NCBI GenBank assembly: GCA_021796215.1 | Contig: JAJYOK010000016.1 | Span: 1 to 64,000 of the forward strand | Direction of reading: 5' to 3' | Origin: Bacteroidota bacterium | GTDB taxonomy: Bacteria; Bacteroidota; Ignavibacteria; UBA10030; UBA8401 | Length of the DNA: 64,000 nucleotides | Shown here: one piece after another, positions 35,176 through 45,568 of the stretch | How the letters are laid out: each line of letters starts with the position of its first letter | How positions within the stretch are numbered: position 1 is the stretch's first letter | Notes under the pieces: generated by a model | The model's input: the letters and a program-made list of their open reading frames with translations, nothing else | What the model was told of the DNA's origin: nothing | The model's database searches: none | Made by a program: the position numbers and the translations under genes

Positions 35176-37989
35176 TCATTTTTTTAAATTTGCAGCTTTT
35201 ACCACAACAACAGTCTGGTCATCGTGCTGATATGCGCCTCCGGCAAATTTCTTTACTTCTTTCATCACATTTTCACGAATTTCATTTGCAGAAAATTTGT
35301 GCGACTGTTTAAGCAAACCGGTAAGACGTTCTTCACCGAATTCTTCTTTGCTATCGTTTCTTGCTTCAGTGATTCCATCTGTAACAAACAACAATACATC
35401 TCCGGGTGCATAACGGATTTTCTTTTCCCGTAACTCGCTTGAAAACACGCCGGCGTCATTCAATCCGAGTCCCAGACCTCGTGGCGTAATTTTTTCTACG
35501 CGCTTCTCTTTCGCATTATAGAAAAACAACGGAAGATGTCCGGCACGTGCGATTGCGAGGCGCTTGGTCGTCGTATTGAATTCTGCTCCAAGCACAGTGA
35601 TGAACGAGCTTTTCTCAAGGTCGCGGCATAGCAATTCGTTCGCGCGAATCAGAAGCTCGGTTGGTGAGAGCTTGAATGCGTGAAGCGAGCGAAAAATTCC
35701 TTGCACCTTCGACATATACAGCGCCGCCGATGTTCCTTTGCCGCTCACGTCGCCGATAATGACGGTGATTTTATGCGCCGTGCCGTTCAGATAATCAAAA
35801 AAATCCCCGCCGACTTCGAGCGCCGGAAGAGAATTTCCTGCAATATCGAGTCCTTTCATTTGAGGAACATCCTGCGGCAGCGATTCCAATTGAATGCGGC
35901 GCGCAATCTGAAGCTCTTGTTTCATACGCTCTTTTTCAGCAAGTTCTTCGTACAAAAAAGCGTTTTCAATCGCCACGGAAGCCTGACGGGACGCGGTGGA
36001 AAGAAACGACAAATCTTCTTCGCCAAACGTTGTCTCAGAAAGTTTCTCGCCGACCAGCAGAGCACCGATCAGTTTTTCTTTCGAGCGAACCGGAACCACA
36101 TATTGAAATCCTTGCTGGAGAAAATTCTCGCGGATTGCCGGCGGTAGGTAATCAACCCGGAATTCTGCCGCGAATGCCCGGATCGCATTCTGGACATCCT
36201 GCTCTGACTTAAGACAAAATTCTTTCCACTCGCTGCCGTCAAATCCGTATGCTTCTTCACAGCAGCATTGCTGTTCATTTCTGAAAAAAAGAACTCCGGA
36301 ACGTTTCAGGCTCATGAGTCTGGCAAGCTTTTCCGCTATTCCCTGTGCAAGCTCTACAAGATCCAATTTCGATGCAAGAACTTCAGCAAGCTCGTTGCCT
36401 GCGCGGCGGTAATCGTAACGAGTACGGTAATATTTCCAGTCAATAAACTTTTGGCCGGCACGCCGGACATAGACAAAACCATACGTGACGACGATAGCGA
36501 GGAACATAAGAAGAACTTTCTCTAGCGCAACAACCTGCAGCCCGGCATTTTTTACATCACCGATTTCTATGGAAGCGCCGGTGAAGACAATGTTCGTCGA
36601 AGGAAAATTCAAAGAAGGCAGCTTGAAAAAAATCCATACCAACACATAATAGACTGCTATTGCCCAAAGCACTGTAAGCATAGAATACTGCACATTCCTT
36701 CGTATGCGCAGGTTGAGATCGAGCAAGCGATAGCGTCCGATAGCGTAAAGGTAAAAAACCGGAACAAGGAACATCAGCGCGCCGACCACGCCGACGACGA
36801 TTTGCGACTGAGCCGGACTCTTCAGAAACGACAGCGCAAAGAGGATTACTAAAGCAAGCAGCATTACATAACTGGCAAGTTTTAACGGACGGTTCAATTT
36901 TTTATAATCCGGGGTTTGATATTTCCTCAGTGTAAAAAATCCTGCAATCGTAACAAGCACTATCATTATCACAGCGGCTAAGAATCCCCTATCTCCAAAC
37001 ACCGCAGCGGCAATTGCGGAAATAATTGAGACTCCATACAAAATTCTGAATAACCATTTCTTTCCGGCCACTGATGATAATTCTTTTGGAAAATATGTGC
37101 GCGAATGTACCCAGAGAGCAAAACCGAAACACATGCCGTTAACCAAAAAAAATCCCCTCACATACTGAAAGGCGCTGAGTGAAGTTGGACGGTTATCAAC
37201 AAGCACGGAGAGGAAATAGCCAATCAAAAAGAATGCATAGCCAAGCAGGCGGGCTGCTTTTATTTTCGGTCTCTTGAGTGCAATGAATGCCCCAATCGCC
37301 ATATAGGAAAATCCGGTCAGCACAAAGATCAAAATTCCGATGGTGATTCCGAACTTTGCCAGCGTAACATTCAATATAATATGCTGCCCTTTCCGAAGGA
37401 TATCGTACTTCACAGTTTTCCCCGACCCTGTTGTTCGAAGCATACGGTCGGCATCAAGGGCGCTTTTGAATTGTTTATCGTTGATACGTTCGACAAGATC
37501 ACCGACTTTCATCCCTGCCCTATCCGATGCACCTCCGGGAAAAACATCGAACACATGTACGGTAAACGGAATTTGCGCAAAGCAATTTTTGGTGAAATCT
37601 TTTCCAGACACCCGATATGTAATTTTCTGATCTGCATCAGGGCGAAGTATCGTCATCGTTATTGAAGATGCCGGCTGAACTTGGCGAAGAACAGCCGCAA
37701 CGTCGCTTGTGTCTTTCACCGCACGACCATTAAGTGCAACAATAAGATCGCCGGTGTTAACGGAAGCTAAAATCTGAGGTTTTTCACCTGCTTGAATTCC
37801 GACATCAGCGCGCTCTGCCGGAATATCCTTTACGATATAAACCAACGACGGTGAATCACGAAACCAGTTCTCATCCGTTGGCGATGAGAAATAATCGTAA
37901 AAGAGCATCACAGAAATCGAAGTCATCAACGACATTACAACAATAGTGATGGCTCGAAACAGATTTGGGTGATTATCAAGATATGTCAT
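35176..37989 (-). CDS. membrane PDZ/GAF/PP2C (RsbU-type) serine phosphatase
   Basis: Encodes 937 residues. Domain order: an N-terminal membrane helix (~13-32), two PDZ-like modules (~70-120 with VNTGDLIVALNGRAV, and ~145-210 with GASDRAGMKVGDLVERIN), about ten membrane helices (~215-480), GAF domain (~535-670), coiled linker KERMKQELQIARRIQLESLP, and a C-terminal PP2C/SpoIIE phosphatase (VGGDFFDY, IGDVSGKGTSAALYMSK, FVTDGITEARN, HDDQTVVVV). The metal-binding Asp residues are present. Such proteins release anti-sigma antagonists in general stress signalling; the PDZ sensor in the membrane is unusual. No anti-sigma partner lies nearby. Confidence 0.88.
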   Translation of the reverse strand: MTYLDNHPNLFRAITIVVMSLMTSISVMLFYDYFSSPTDENWFRDSPSLVYIVKDIPAERADVGIQAGEKPQILASVNTGDLIVALNGRAVKDTSDVAAVLRQVQPASSITMTILRPDADQKITYRVSGKDFTKNCFAQIPFTVHVFDVFPGGASDRAGMKVGDLVERINDKQFKSALDADRMLRTTGSGKTVKYDILRKGQHIILNVTLAKFGITIGILIFVLTGFSYMAIGAFIALKRPKIKAARLLGYAFFLIGYFLSVLVDNRPTSLSAFQYVRGFFLVNGMCFGFALWVHSRTYFPKELSSVAGKKWLFRILYGVSIISAIAAAVFGDRGFLAAVIMIVLVTIAGFFTLRKYQTPDYKKLNRPLKLASYVMLLALVILFALSFLKSPAQSQIVVGVVGALMFLVPVFYLYAIGRYRLLDLNLRIRRNVQYSMLTVLWAIAVYYVLVWIFFKLPSLNFPSTNIVFTGASIEIGDVKNAGLQVVALEKVLLMFLAIVVTYGFVYVRRAGQKFIDWKYYRTRYDYRRAGNELAEVLASKLDLVELAQGIAEKLARLMSLKRSGVLFFRNEQQCCCEEAYGFDGSEWKEFCLKSEQDVQNAIRAFAAEFRVDYLPPAIRENFLQQGFQYVVPVRSKEKLIGALLVGEKLSETTFGEEDLSFLSTASRQASVAIENAFLYEELAEKERMKQELQIARRIQLESLPQDVPQMKGLDIAGNSLPALEVGGDFFDYLNGTAHKITVIIGDVSGKGTSAALYMSKVQGIFRSLHAFKLSPTELLIRANELLCRDLEKSSFITVLGAEFNTTTKRLAIARAGHLPLFFYNAKEKRVEKITPRGLGLGLNDAGVFSSELREKKIRYAPGDVLLFVTDGITEARNDSKEEFGEERLTGLLKQSHKFSANEIRENVMKEVKKFAGGAYQHDDQTVVVVKAANLKK

Positions 37990-38324
37990 AGGACCATCCG
38001 TTTGTAAGCTGTGTTATTTCAATAGCTGTCTTTTTCGGTATACGAGAAATGCGATAAATTGTTCGGTGTGTGCAAAATGTATGGAATCCCAATGCCAGAA
38101 TCAATGAAGTTTAATCTGCAATGGTGTTGCATCTTGATTTTTTCCTTACCAAAAGAAATTGTTACCCTGAATAATCCCGGCGCTTTTTGTCGGGAGGGTC
38201 GAACGGTTCTCAGCTCCAAAAGAAGTCCTTCGTGACAGGAGGCTGACCGCCTTAGGCGGAATAGTTCGACGCGCCCCCTGCAGGGCTAGCTCACTATGAC
38301 TTTGCTTTTGAATTGTAACACTAC
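37990..38324. other. intergenic region with several small palindromes
   Basis: No gene. It contains CCCGGCGCTTTTTGTCGGG (~38178-38196), ACCGCCTTAGGCGGA (~38249-38263) and CCCCCTGCAGGG (~38275-38286), all of the dispersed hairpin type seen elsewhere. A TCGAAC near 38200 recalls a tRNA T-loop, but no matching arm is found. Confidence 0.4.
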
Positions 38325-41162
38325 CTAATCCGCTCTCCATTTTCTTACCCAGGAAGTCCCGCATAATGTTGTAAAAGGGCATGCCGGACAATTGTCCTGC
38401 ATTTTTTTTGTCGGGGCAAAAGGCATTGACGGGTCCTGAATCTCATGAACAAGACGAAAGATAACTTCTTCAATTTTAGGGTAAAATTCGTAAGCAAGTT
38501 CTTCACTCTCAAACAACGGCTCCTCGCATTCCTCATCAAGAATATGATTACCAAGAAATACGTACGACGCGGAAATTTTATCGGAAGGAATATTCGATTG
38601 TATGCCATACATCAGCATGTACATCGGCAGTTGCAATGAGCCAATTGAGCGTTCCCACGTTTCGCGATCTGAAATTTCAAGCTTATCGAATCTAATTTTT
38701 AGAAAGCTATTTTTGCTTCCGGTTTTGTAGTCGAGAATGAAAGTGCGGCCGTTGCGCATCTCGATGCGGTCAAGTTTTCCTTGAAACCGAACGCCGTTTT
38801 TCTCTGCCTCAAGCGTACTTTCAACATCTATCAAAGTAGGTTTTTCACTGCGAAGCAGCGGATACTGACAGTCTTCCAGAAAATGCCGCAGGTGTTTCTT
38901 CAACTGATCGCGTAGTAAATAGACTGCACCGATAACATTCTCGCCAAATCGTTCTGTAAAACAACGGTCAACAATGGACTCCAGGTCGCTCCACCGAAGT
39001 GCATCTTCCGTAAGCACATGACTCCGCCATGACTGGAAAAATTCAGCGAGCGCTTTGTGAACAATAATGCCGACATCAGATTGTTCAACATCGCCGGAAA
39101 CAATTTCTTTTTCATACAAACGCAAAACGTGCCGGTAATAGAATTTAAGCTGACATTGAAGATACGTATCAAGCGCGGTCGCTGAGAAAACAAAATCTTT
39201 CAAGAATGCCGCAACGTCATTCGTTTTTTCAATCGGTCCCGGTACATCGTTCGATAGCGAAACATCGTAATGAATTGTGCGAACGAACTCAGCATCGCTC
39301 ACACTTTTGAGCGCCTTTTGTTTCTCCCAGAGTAATTTTTCAATCAAACGGCTGCGCTCTTTTTGCCCGTTTTCAACAAAGAACAGATGAACTTCTTTTG
39401 CTCCAGCGAGCAACGCTTCAAAATAATAGGAAATTGTTTCCTCTCTGTCATGGTACGTGGTCAAATGCAATGCGTGGCGAACTTGTTGGGGCAGCAACAT
39501 ATCCTGGCTCTTCGACCGCGGGATAACATCATCATTCACATCGAGCACAAACACGCGGTCAAATTTCAGATTGCGCGTTTCCAACTGACCAAGCACCTGA
39601 ACACCGTGCAATGGCGTTCCGGTAAAAGGCACTTCAACTGTCGAAAAATAATGCCTGATCAGTGAAAAGTAAGAGGCCGGTGCGTCAAACGAATGATCGT
39701 GCAGCAGAGAAGAACGCAGCTCGTCGAGCGATTCAATACACTGAACGGCAAACGGCCGGAACAACGGATGCAGATTTGCGGTGCTGTTATTAAAAATATA
39801 TTCCAGCACGGTCATGCTTTTCGCCGCAAAATCTTCCAGCGATGAAAAATTTGTAAAGGAACGAAGCAAAGCATTATGTATCGAACGAAGATGATCTTCC
39901 ATTGCCTCGCGGGTGAACGATTCGTCTACTTTTTTCACTGCATCATAAATACGAGGCTCGTGTTCCAATTCTTCTAACGCAAAGAACGTTTGAGATTTAC
40001 GCTTAATGAAATATTCTTCTATCGAATGGAAAAGCACACGAGTTACGTCGGCACGTTTGGCGAACCGGATATTTTTCGTGTAAGGATGAAGGACAAATTT
40101 AATATAATTCGGAGCATAGTATCTTCCGTTATCCATTGTCTCAATAACATTCATCAAACTGTTGAAGAAACCGAACATCGGCGTGCGAACGATCGGGTAG
40201 GAATGCGAAATATTGTATTGTTCGATCAATGGCAGCACATGATTGACAACCGGGAAAAGCGCATCGGCTGCCGGCAATACAATGACCGCCTTTTCGTCTA
40301 ATGCTGTTCCCTGCTGCTGTAATTCATGCACCAAACCGCTGAGCGCGAAAACCTGGCCGTGAGCATCCGGACTTTTGTACATCGTGATATTCGGCTTTGA
40401 AATTTCGCCTGATGCCGTTTCTTCGTGTTCAATACCGAGAGCATGAAGATGTCTTTCTATGCCTTTCCCCTTCTGGTACAAAAAAGCAACATTACTGCGG
40501 CGAAGCAATTCACGGAAAAGTAGCTGTTCGGAAGTTGTCAAAGCGAAAAAGCCGGCGAGAATTATGTTCTTGTATTCCGCCAGTTCAACTGACTGACATT
40601 GATTCGCGACAATGTTGTACTGCAGTGCGCGCGTTACGAAACCGCGGCGTTCTATTGCTGTATAAAATTGTTCATAGAGCGATGCAAGTGAACGCACGTG
40701 TCCGAAGGAAATACCGCCTACTTTTTCGCGAACAATCGAAGCGGGGACGCTGGCAATTTTCAATTCTTCCAGTTCAGAAAAAATTTTCATACCGAGAGGC
40801 AGGAACCGATCCAATTTCAAAAAGTGCTCACCACCGAGTTTGTCCTCTGTCCTGACGTGTAGCTCATGCAGTATCGCTACGGCATCCAACGGCTCTGCCA
40901 GGCGTTCACGGCGATTGAGTTTTTCCCGGAAAAGAAAATCAATAAAATTATCAATGGAAAAAATGCGTGGAGGAATAATGCTGTGTTTCGCAGCTTCTGT
41001 TCCAAGAGGGTTTCCTACAAGAGCTTTCCGCAAAAAATGTGCGGGGCGCTTTCCGGGAAATACCGTGATATTTTCAGAATAATTATTTCCATCGGAATGA
41101 AGTGCTGCCGCAACTTCTTCGATAATATTTGCAGAGGCGGAAAGTGCGCGAATTGTGCTCAT
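38325..41162 (-). CDS. addB: AddB-like PD-(D/E)XK nuclease / inactivated helicase subunit
   Basis: Encodes 945 residues whose ATG overlaps the addA stop (ATGA). The N-terminal two thirds resemble a degenerate UvrD-type helicase; the C-terminus is a PD-(D/E)XK nuclease with LIDVESTLEAEKNGVRFQGK, KLDRIEMRNGRTFILDYKTG and an upstream Cys (TYLQCQLKFYYRHVLRLYE). Together with CPACPFTTLC near the end this provides the four Cys of an Fe-S cluster, as in AddB. With AddA it would process double-strand DNA ends for recombination. Length is shorter than Bacillus AddB, and identity as AddB rests on the pairing and the Cys pattern. Confidence 0.85.
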   Translation of the reverse strand: MSTIRALSASANIIEEVAAALHSDGNNYSENITVFPGKRPAHFLRKALVGNPLGTEAAKHSIIPPRIFSIDNFIDFLFREKLNRRERLAEPLDAVAILHELHVRTEDKLGGEHFLKLDRFLPLGMKIFSELEELKIASVPASIVREKVGGISFGHVRSLASLYEQFYTAIERRGFVTRALQYNIVANQCQSVELAEYKNIILAGFFALTTSEQLLFRELLRRSNVAFLYQKGKGIERHLHALGIEHEETASGEISKPNITMYKSPDAHGQVFALSGLVHELQQQGTALDEKAVIVLPAADALFPVVNHVLPLIEQYNISHSYPIVRTPMFGFFNSLMNVIETMDNGRYYAPNYIKFVLHPYTKNIRFAKRADVTRVLFHSIEEYFIKRKSQTFFALEELEHEPRIYDAVKKVDESFTREAMEDHLRSIHNALLRSFTNFSSLEDFAAKSMTVLEYIFNNSTANLHPLFRPFAVQCIESLDELRSSLLHDHSFDAPASYFSLIRHYFSTVEVPFTGTPLHGVQVLGQLETRNLKFDRVFVLDVNDDVIPRSKSQDMLLPQQVRHALHLTTYHDREETISYYFEALLAGAKEVHLFFVENGQKERSRLIEKLLWEKQKALKSVSDAEFVRTIHYDVSLSNDVPGPIEKTNDVAAFLKDFVFSATALDTYLQCQLKFYYRHVLRLYEKEIVSGDVEQSDVGIIVHKALAEFFQSWRSHVLTEDALRWSDLESIVDRCFTERFGENVIGAVYLLRDQLKKHLRHFLEDCQYPLLRSEKPTLIDVESTLEAEKNGVRFQGKLDRIEMRNGRTFILDYKTGSKNSFLKIRFDKLEISDRETWERSIGSLQLPMYMLMYGIQSNIPSDKISASYVFLGNHILDEECEEPLFESEELAYEFYPKIEEVIFRLVHEIQDPSMPFAPTKKMQDNCPACPFTTLCGTSWVRKWRAD

Positions 41163-44100
41163 TGCACCTCCGTAAGCCGCTTCATGTCTATGTAAGCAAG
41201 CATGCCTCTGATAGTTTTCATGGGAAAAAGTTCGGAAAGAATATTGATATAGTTATTCACTTGCTCAGCGTATTTTTTATTTTTTTCGTCTGAGCCGGTT
41301 TTGTAATCAATAATAGTGACAATGTGGTCATCAATGACAATTCTATCCATGCGAAAAAGCGAGCCGTCTGCTCTGACGAATTCCTGCTCATTCAAAACCA
41401 TTCTTCCTTCACGGCGCTCAAAAAATTTCCTGATGTCTGTTTTGGAAAAGAAGTCCATCAATGATTGCTTTATTTCAGATTCTGACGCAAGGGTTCCTGT
41501 TTCCTGGATAACATCGGGTAAAAGCAAATCAATTGACGACGCAATATCGTCATCGAGAAATTCAAGGCGTGAAAGGAAGAGATGAAAACAATCACCGCGG
41601 CGTGTTTCAGCAATTCCTAATTTATCAGCTTCAACAATTTCCACGCGTTGTTCAATAGTATGATGATATGTCGGCCGGCGGTATTCTTTGCGCTGTGCAG
41701 GCGTCTGAAATGGAAGAGTTTTTTTCACAATTGAACTTCCTGCGGTTGTATATTCCAGCGGAAAAAAGGATGATGGAATCTTTCTCTCTGACACATACAC
41801 GCTGACAACATACATTTCTGTCTTTGCTCTTGTGAAAGCAACGTACAGTGTATTAAGATAGTCCACGCAATCGTCGAGAGTCTGCTCTTCATAGAGTTTT
41901 CGTAACTCACCGGGACGTTCGCCATCTTTCTTTCTTACCCGCACCAATTCAATTCCCGATACCGTTTCTTCGGCAATGTAACCGCGGCCGCGCTGGGTTT
42001 TATCATAAAGCAGCACAATGACAACCGGAAAGCCGAGCCCCTTTGCCTTGTGAACGGTCATTACTGAAACGGCGTCAATATCTTTCGGCGCATCCGATTC
42101 CCATTCGGCTGAATCATCATCTGCGTCAACAAATTCTAAAAAATCACGAAGGCTGTTGCCCGCGTCGCCGTACGTTGAGTGACCGTGCTCTTCAAAGCGC
42201 TTTACCACTTCGAGCAATTTGATGACCGCCGCTTCCTCATTCCTGCACAATGAAAAGATATCGAACACCCGGCATAGTTCTGATACAAGGTCATATAACG
42301 GCAAGTACCCGACTCGTGTGAATAGCGCAGAGAAATGTTTTTCCCATAGCTCCGGATATTCCGATTGGAAGAAACGGTAAAGAACGGAATATTTATTCTG
42401 CGCGGAAGTGTAAGAGAAAATCAAATTTTCAAACCCACTCCCGGAAACGCGAGCGTTCAAAAGACCGGCACTTTGTTGATAAAGCTCACTGAGAAGAAAT
42501 GTGGAAAAGGAAAAATCATCGATCGGAGAATCAAGAAAACGCATCAGCGCTAAAATGTCTCCAATGATTTTCCGTTTCCTGATATCAAGGCTGCTGTGAG
42601 ATACAAAAGGAATTTTTTCTTCGTTCATCCAAGCACTTGCCGTAACAACATCATTGTTGCGAAGTCCCAATACCGCAATGTCACGCCACGCATAACCACG
42701 CTGCCGGCAATCATGGATTGCGGCGAGAATTTTTTGCTTCTCTGGAAGGAGCTCATCATTGCGTTCAAGCACCTCGACTTCCACAGAGCCTTGCCCGCGG
42801 CGCTCTTCCGGCACATCCACGGTTACGTCCGAAAGTCCGCATACAGTAACGGCGGCAGAATATTCATTGTTCATCGCCGGAATGCTTTTAGCAAAAACAT
42901 CGAAAACAAATTGTGCTATCCCTTCGCTGCTGCGCCGGTTTGTTGTAAGAATAAGCTGATTGACATCCGCCGCAGGAAAAGGATTTTCGCGAAGCAAAGA
43001 CTCCATAATTCGCCAATCTGCGCCGCGAAAAGTGTACACAGACTGCTTCATATCGCCGACAACAAAGAGGCTCCCTCCCTGCGAGAGCGAATTATCAATC
43101 AACGGCTTTAAAATCTGCCATTGAACCGGTGATGTATCCTGAAATTCATCAATGAGAAAATGATAAATTGTCTCGCCTAATGTGAAATAAATTTCCGGAA
43201 CACGTTCGTTGCTTAGCTCTTTCAACAACTCGCGCGAAACATCTGCAAGCGAAACTTCCCCGACATCACGTTTAATATTGTCTATTGTTTTTTTGATCTC
43301 CTCCATTGCCTGTGTATACGGCAAATAATAATTGTGAGAAGAATCAATAAGATATGTCCGAAGAAGGTCATTCCACTCTGAAAGTTCTGTATCTATCTGA
43401 GCCGAAAGCTGAGCAGCTTTTTCCTTTTCCGTTTTTGTTTTGGGAGAATTAATGATTGAATTTTTCTCGGTCCTGTTGATAACATTGTCAATATTTCCCT
43501 CAAGCACATCACGAAGATCATCCGAAAACAATTTCTTCACAGGCAATCCGGTACTCTGCAAAAAGCTTTGCAGTTGTTTCGCCTTTGTAACGAGCGCTCG
43601 TTTCAGCTTTACCGCGTTATCTTTTGAGGAGTTGTCGTAAACAATTTCTTTCCCTTTGCGTGCAGAAATCCGATACAGCTTCAGCAATTCTGAAGAGATT
43701 TTTTCGTAAGGATTCCACAAAAAATGATCGCGAGAAGAACGTTGTTCTTCAATTAAACGAATCAACTCATCAAACAATTGCGCTGCAGAACTTTCCGAAC
43801 GCAGCGTCCTCGCAAAAACATCAAGCGCATAATTCAGCAGCTGCGCATCGTTCACTCCGATCTCAAATTCCGGATGATACCCGTAATCAATCGCAGTCGC
43901 CTTGAAAACTGATGCCATGAAGCTGTCAATCGTTCTCACTTGGAAATCGGAATAATTATCGAAAATCAGCGTCAAAAGTTCTTCCGATCGTGCGCTCAGC
44001 TTTTCCTTCTTCTCATTGACAACTGTTGATAACGTTTTCAGCTTTCCTTCGTCGCCAAGAGCAATCAGCTTAAGCGACTCAATAATGCGCTGCTTCATTT

Positions 44101-44290
44101 CAGAGGCAGCGTTATTGGTAAATGTGACGGCAAGAATATTGAGCAGGTTATTCCGGCCAATGTGATCAGAAAGAATAAACTGAAGGAAGCGCTGTGTCAA
44201 CGTAAAGGTCTTCCCTGTACCTGCGGATGCGCTGCACACAGTGAAGTCGGGAAAATGAAGATTATGATCGCTCGTTAATTGTGTTGACAT
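41159..44290 (-). CDS. addA: AddA-like UvrD/Rep helicase-nuclease
   Basis: The ATG at 44288-44290 gives 1043 residues. Helicase motifs: I CSASAGTGKTFTLTQ, Ia AVTFTNNAASEMKQR, II FLIDEFQDTSPVQW, III FVVGDMKQSVYTFRGA, IV/V VSVMTVHKAKGLGFPVV, VI LYVAFTRAKTEMYVVS. The C-terminal nuclease carries FRMDRIVIDDHIVTIIDYKT. It acts with AddB in resection of broken DNA. The gene lies divergent from the thioesterase at 44538. Confidence 0.92.
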   Translation of the reverse strand: MSTQLTSDHNLHFPDFTVCSASAGTGKTFTLTQRFLQFILSDHIGRNNLLNILAVTFTNNAASEMKQRIIESLKLIALGDEGKLKTLSTVVNEKKEKLSARSEELLTLIFDNYSDFQVRTIDSFMASVFKATAIDYGYHPEFEIGVNDAQLLNYALDVFARTLRSESSAAQLFDELIRLIEEQRSSRDHFLWNPYEKISSELLKLYRISARKGKEIVYDNSSKDNAVKLKRALVTKAKQLQSFLQSTGLPVKKLFSDDLRDVLEGNIDNVINRTEKNSIINSPKTKTEKEKAAQLSAQIDTELSEWNDLLRTYLIDSSHNYYLPYTQAMEEIKKTIDNIKRDVGEVSLADVSRELLKELSNERVPEIYFTLGETIYHFLIDEFQDTSPVQWQILKPLIDNSLSQGGSLFVVGDMKQSVYTFRGADWRIMESLLRENPFPAADVNQLILTTNRRSSEGIAQFVFDVFAKSIPAMNNEYSAAVTVCGLSDVTVDVPEERRGQGSVEVEVLERNDELLPEKQKILAAIHDCRQRGYAWRDIAVLGLRNNDVVTASAWMNEEKIPFVSHSSLDIRKRKIIGDILALMRFLDSPIDDFSFSTFLLSELYQQSAGLLNARVSGSGFENLIFSYTSAQNKYSVLYRFFQSEYPELWEKHFSALFTRVGYLPLYDLVSELCRVFDIFSLCRNEEAAVIKLLEVVKRFEEHGHSTYGDAGNSLRDFLEFVDADDDSAEWESDAPKDIDAVSVMTVHKAKGLGFPVVIVLLYDKTQRGRGYIAEETVSGIELVRVRKKDGERPGELRKLYEEQTLDDCVDYLNTLYVAFTRAKTEMYVVSVYVSERKIPSSFFPLEYTTAGSSIVKKTLPFQTPAQRKEYRRPTYHHTIEQRVEIVEADKLGIAETRRGDCFHLFLSRLEFLDDDIASSIDLLLPDVIQETGTLASESEIKQSLMDFFSKTDIRKFFERREGRMVLNEQEFVRADGSLFRMDRIVIDDHIVTIIDYKTGSDEKNKKYAEQVNNYINILSELFPMKTIRGMLAYIDMKRLTEVQ

Positions 44291-44537
44291 GTATTCCCTT
44301 GCGCTAAACACTAGCATTAGTCTTCACAAAATACAAACCTGTCCGCCGGTAGGCAAGTTGTTAGAAATAAAATCACTATCTTCAAAGAAGATTTTTTATT
44401 ATCATTTTACCAGACGGCTTTTTTTACAGCAGAGACGCAAAGAATCTTGCAAAAAATCGTTTATTAACATTTGCAGCTTTGCGGCTTAGCCGTTAATATT
44501 ATTCTTCGGACTTAAAGAAATTACTGGAACAACCATT

Positions 44538-44954
44538 ATGACTTTTCAACATTCCGTATTTGAAACCGAGCTTCAGGTTCGTCCGGACGATATTGACATG
44601 AATCAGCATGTTCACGCCAGCCGTTACATTGATTACGTGCTTGCCGCCCGCTACGACCAAATGGCACGCTGCTACAAAATGCCGATGGACGAATTTTTGA
44701 AACTAGGTTACGGCTGGGTCATCCAAGTCTCTCACATTGAATTTAAACGGCCATTATTGTTGGGAGATAGATTTGTCGTTAAAACTTCGATTGAAGAAAT
44801 TTTCAAGGATGGAGTGAAAGTTTCCTTCCGCATTGTGAAGAAAGAGACAGAAAAACTGATTTGTGACGGATATTTTCATTACACAATGGTGAGTTTGGAG
44901 AACGGACGAGCCGCGGCAATACCGGAATGGATCGCTCAGAAGTATTCGATATAA
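44538..44954 (+). CDS. 4-hydroxybenzoyl-CoA-thioesterase-like (hot-dog) acyl-CoA thioesterase
   Basis: Encodes 138 residues, a single hot-dog fold. The N-terminus has the family pattern VRPDDIDMNQHVHASRYIDY, in which Asp/Asn act in catalysis, followed by the long helix and strands GWVIQVSHIEFKRPLLLGDR. It probably hydrolyses acyl-CoA or acyl-ACP thioesters in the cytoplasm, as YbgC-type proteins do; the substrate is unknown. It is one of few plus-strand genes and reads towards the repeat array, whose first unit begins 2 bp after its stop. Confidence 0.88.
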   Translation: MTFQHSVFETELQVRPDDIDMNQHVHASRYIDYVLAARYDQMARCYKMPMDEFLKLGYGWVIQVSHIEFKRPLLLGDRFVVKTSIEEIFKDGVKVSFRIVKKETEKLICDGYFHYTMVSLENGRAAAIPEWIAQKYSI

Positions 44955-44955
44955 A

Positions 44956-45568
44956 TCAGAACCCACGTCCCGACCTTGTCGCGATTTCGAAACCTCTCAT
45001 GGTATAAAATGCTGGTGTGTGAGCTGAAGGTGGGATTTTGCGCCTGAGCGCATGAGCCTTCGGCTCAGAACCCACGTCCCGACCTTGTCGCGATTTCGAA
45101 ACCTCTCATGATATAAAATGCTGGTGTGTGAGCTGAAGGTGGGATTTTGCGCCTGAGCGCATGAGCCTTTGGCTCAGAACCCACGTCCCGACCTTGTCGG
45201 GATTACGAAGTCTCTCATGGTATAAAATGCTGGTGTGTGAGCTGAAGGTGGGATTTTGCGCCTGAGGCGTATGAGCCTTTGGCTCAGAACCCACGTCCCG
45301 ACCTTGTCGCGATTTCGAAACCTCTCATGGTATAAAATGATGGTGTGTGAGCTGAAGGTGGGATTTTGCGCCTGAGCGCATGAGCCTTTGGCTCAGAACC
45401 CACGTCCCGACCTTGTCGGGATTACGAAGTCTCTCATGGTATAAAATGCTGGTGTGTGAGCTGAAGGTGGGATTTTGCGCCTGAGGCGTATGAGCCTTTG
45501 GCTCAGAACCCACGTCCCGACCTTGTCGCGATTTCGAAACCTCTCATGGTATAAAATGATGGTGTGTG
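44956..45568 (-). repeat. tandem array of tRNA-Thr 3' ends with split T-loops
   Basis: Units start at 44956, 45065, 45174, 45284, 45393 and 45503 (period 109-110 bp) and run into the intact tRNA-Thr at 45569. On the minus strand each carries the tRNA's T-arm and acceptor 3' strand (CGTGGGTTC ... AATCCCACCTTCAGCTCAC). In the five copies away from the intact gene a 29-30 bp double hairpin splits the T-loop after TTC (plus-strand 45039-45067, 45148-45176, 45257-45286, 45367-45395, 45476-45505). Each unit also holds a CCCGACCTTGTCGGG hairpin or a variant. Open frames across the array are a by-product of the repeat and not genes. Confidence 0.9.

Noticed and set aside
38160-38300. A tRNA-like T-loop (TCGAAC) and an intact tRNA gene
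   Set aside because: No acceptor, D or anticodon arm can be formed; only small dispersed palindromes are present.
44956-45568. Array near tRNA-Thr as CRISPR or as small repeated genes
   Set aside because: The units are near-identical throughout with no variable spacers, and the open frames repeat with the unit. The content is tRNA 3' ends plus hairpins.
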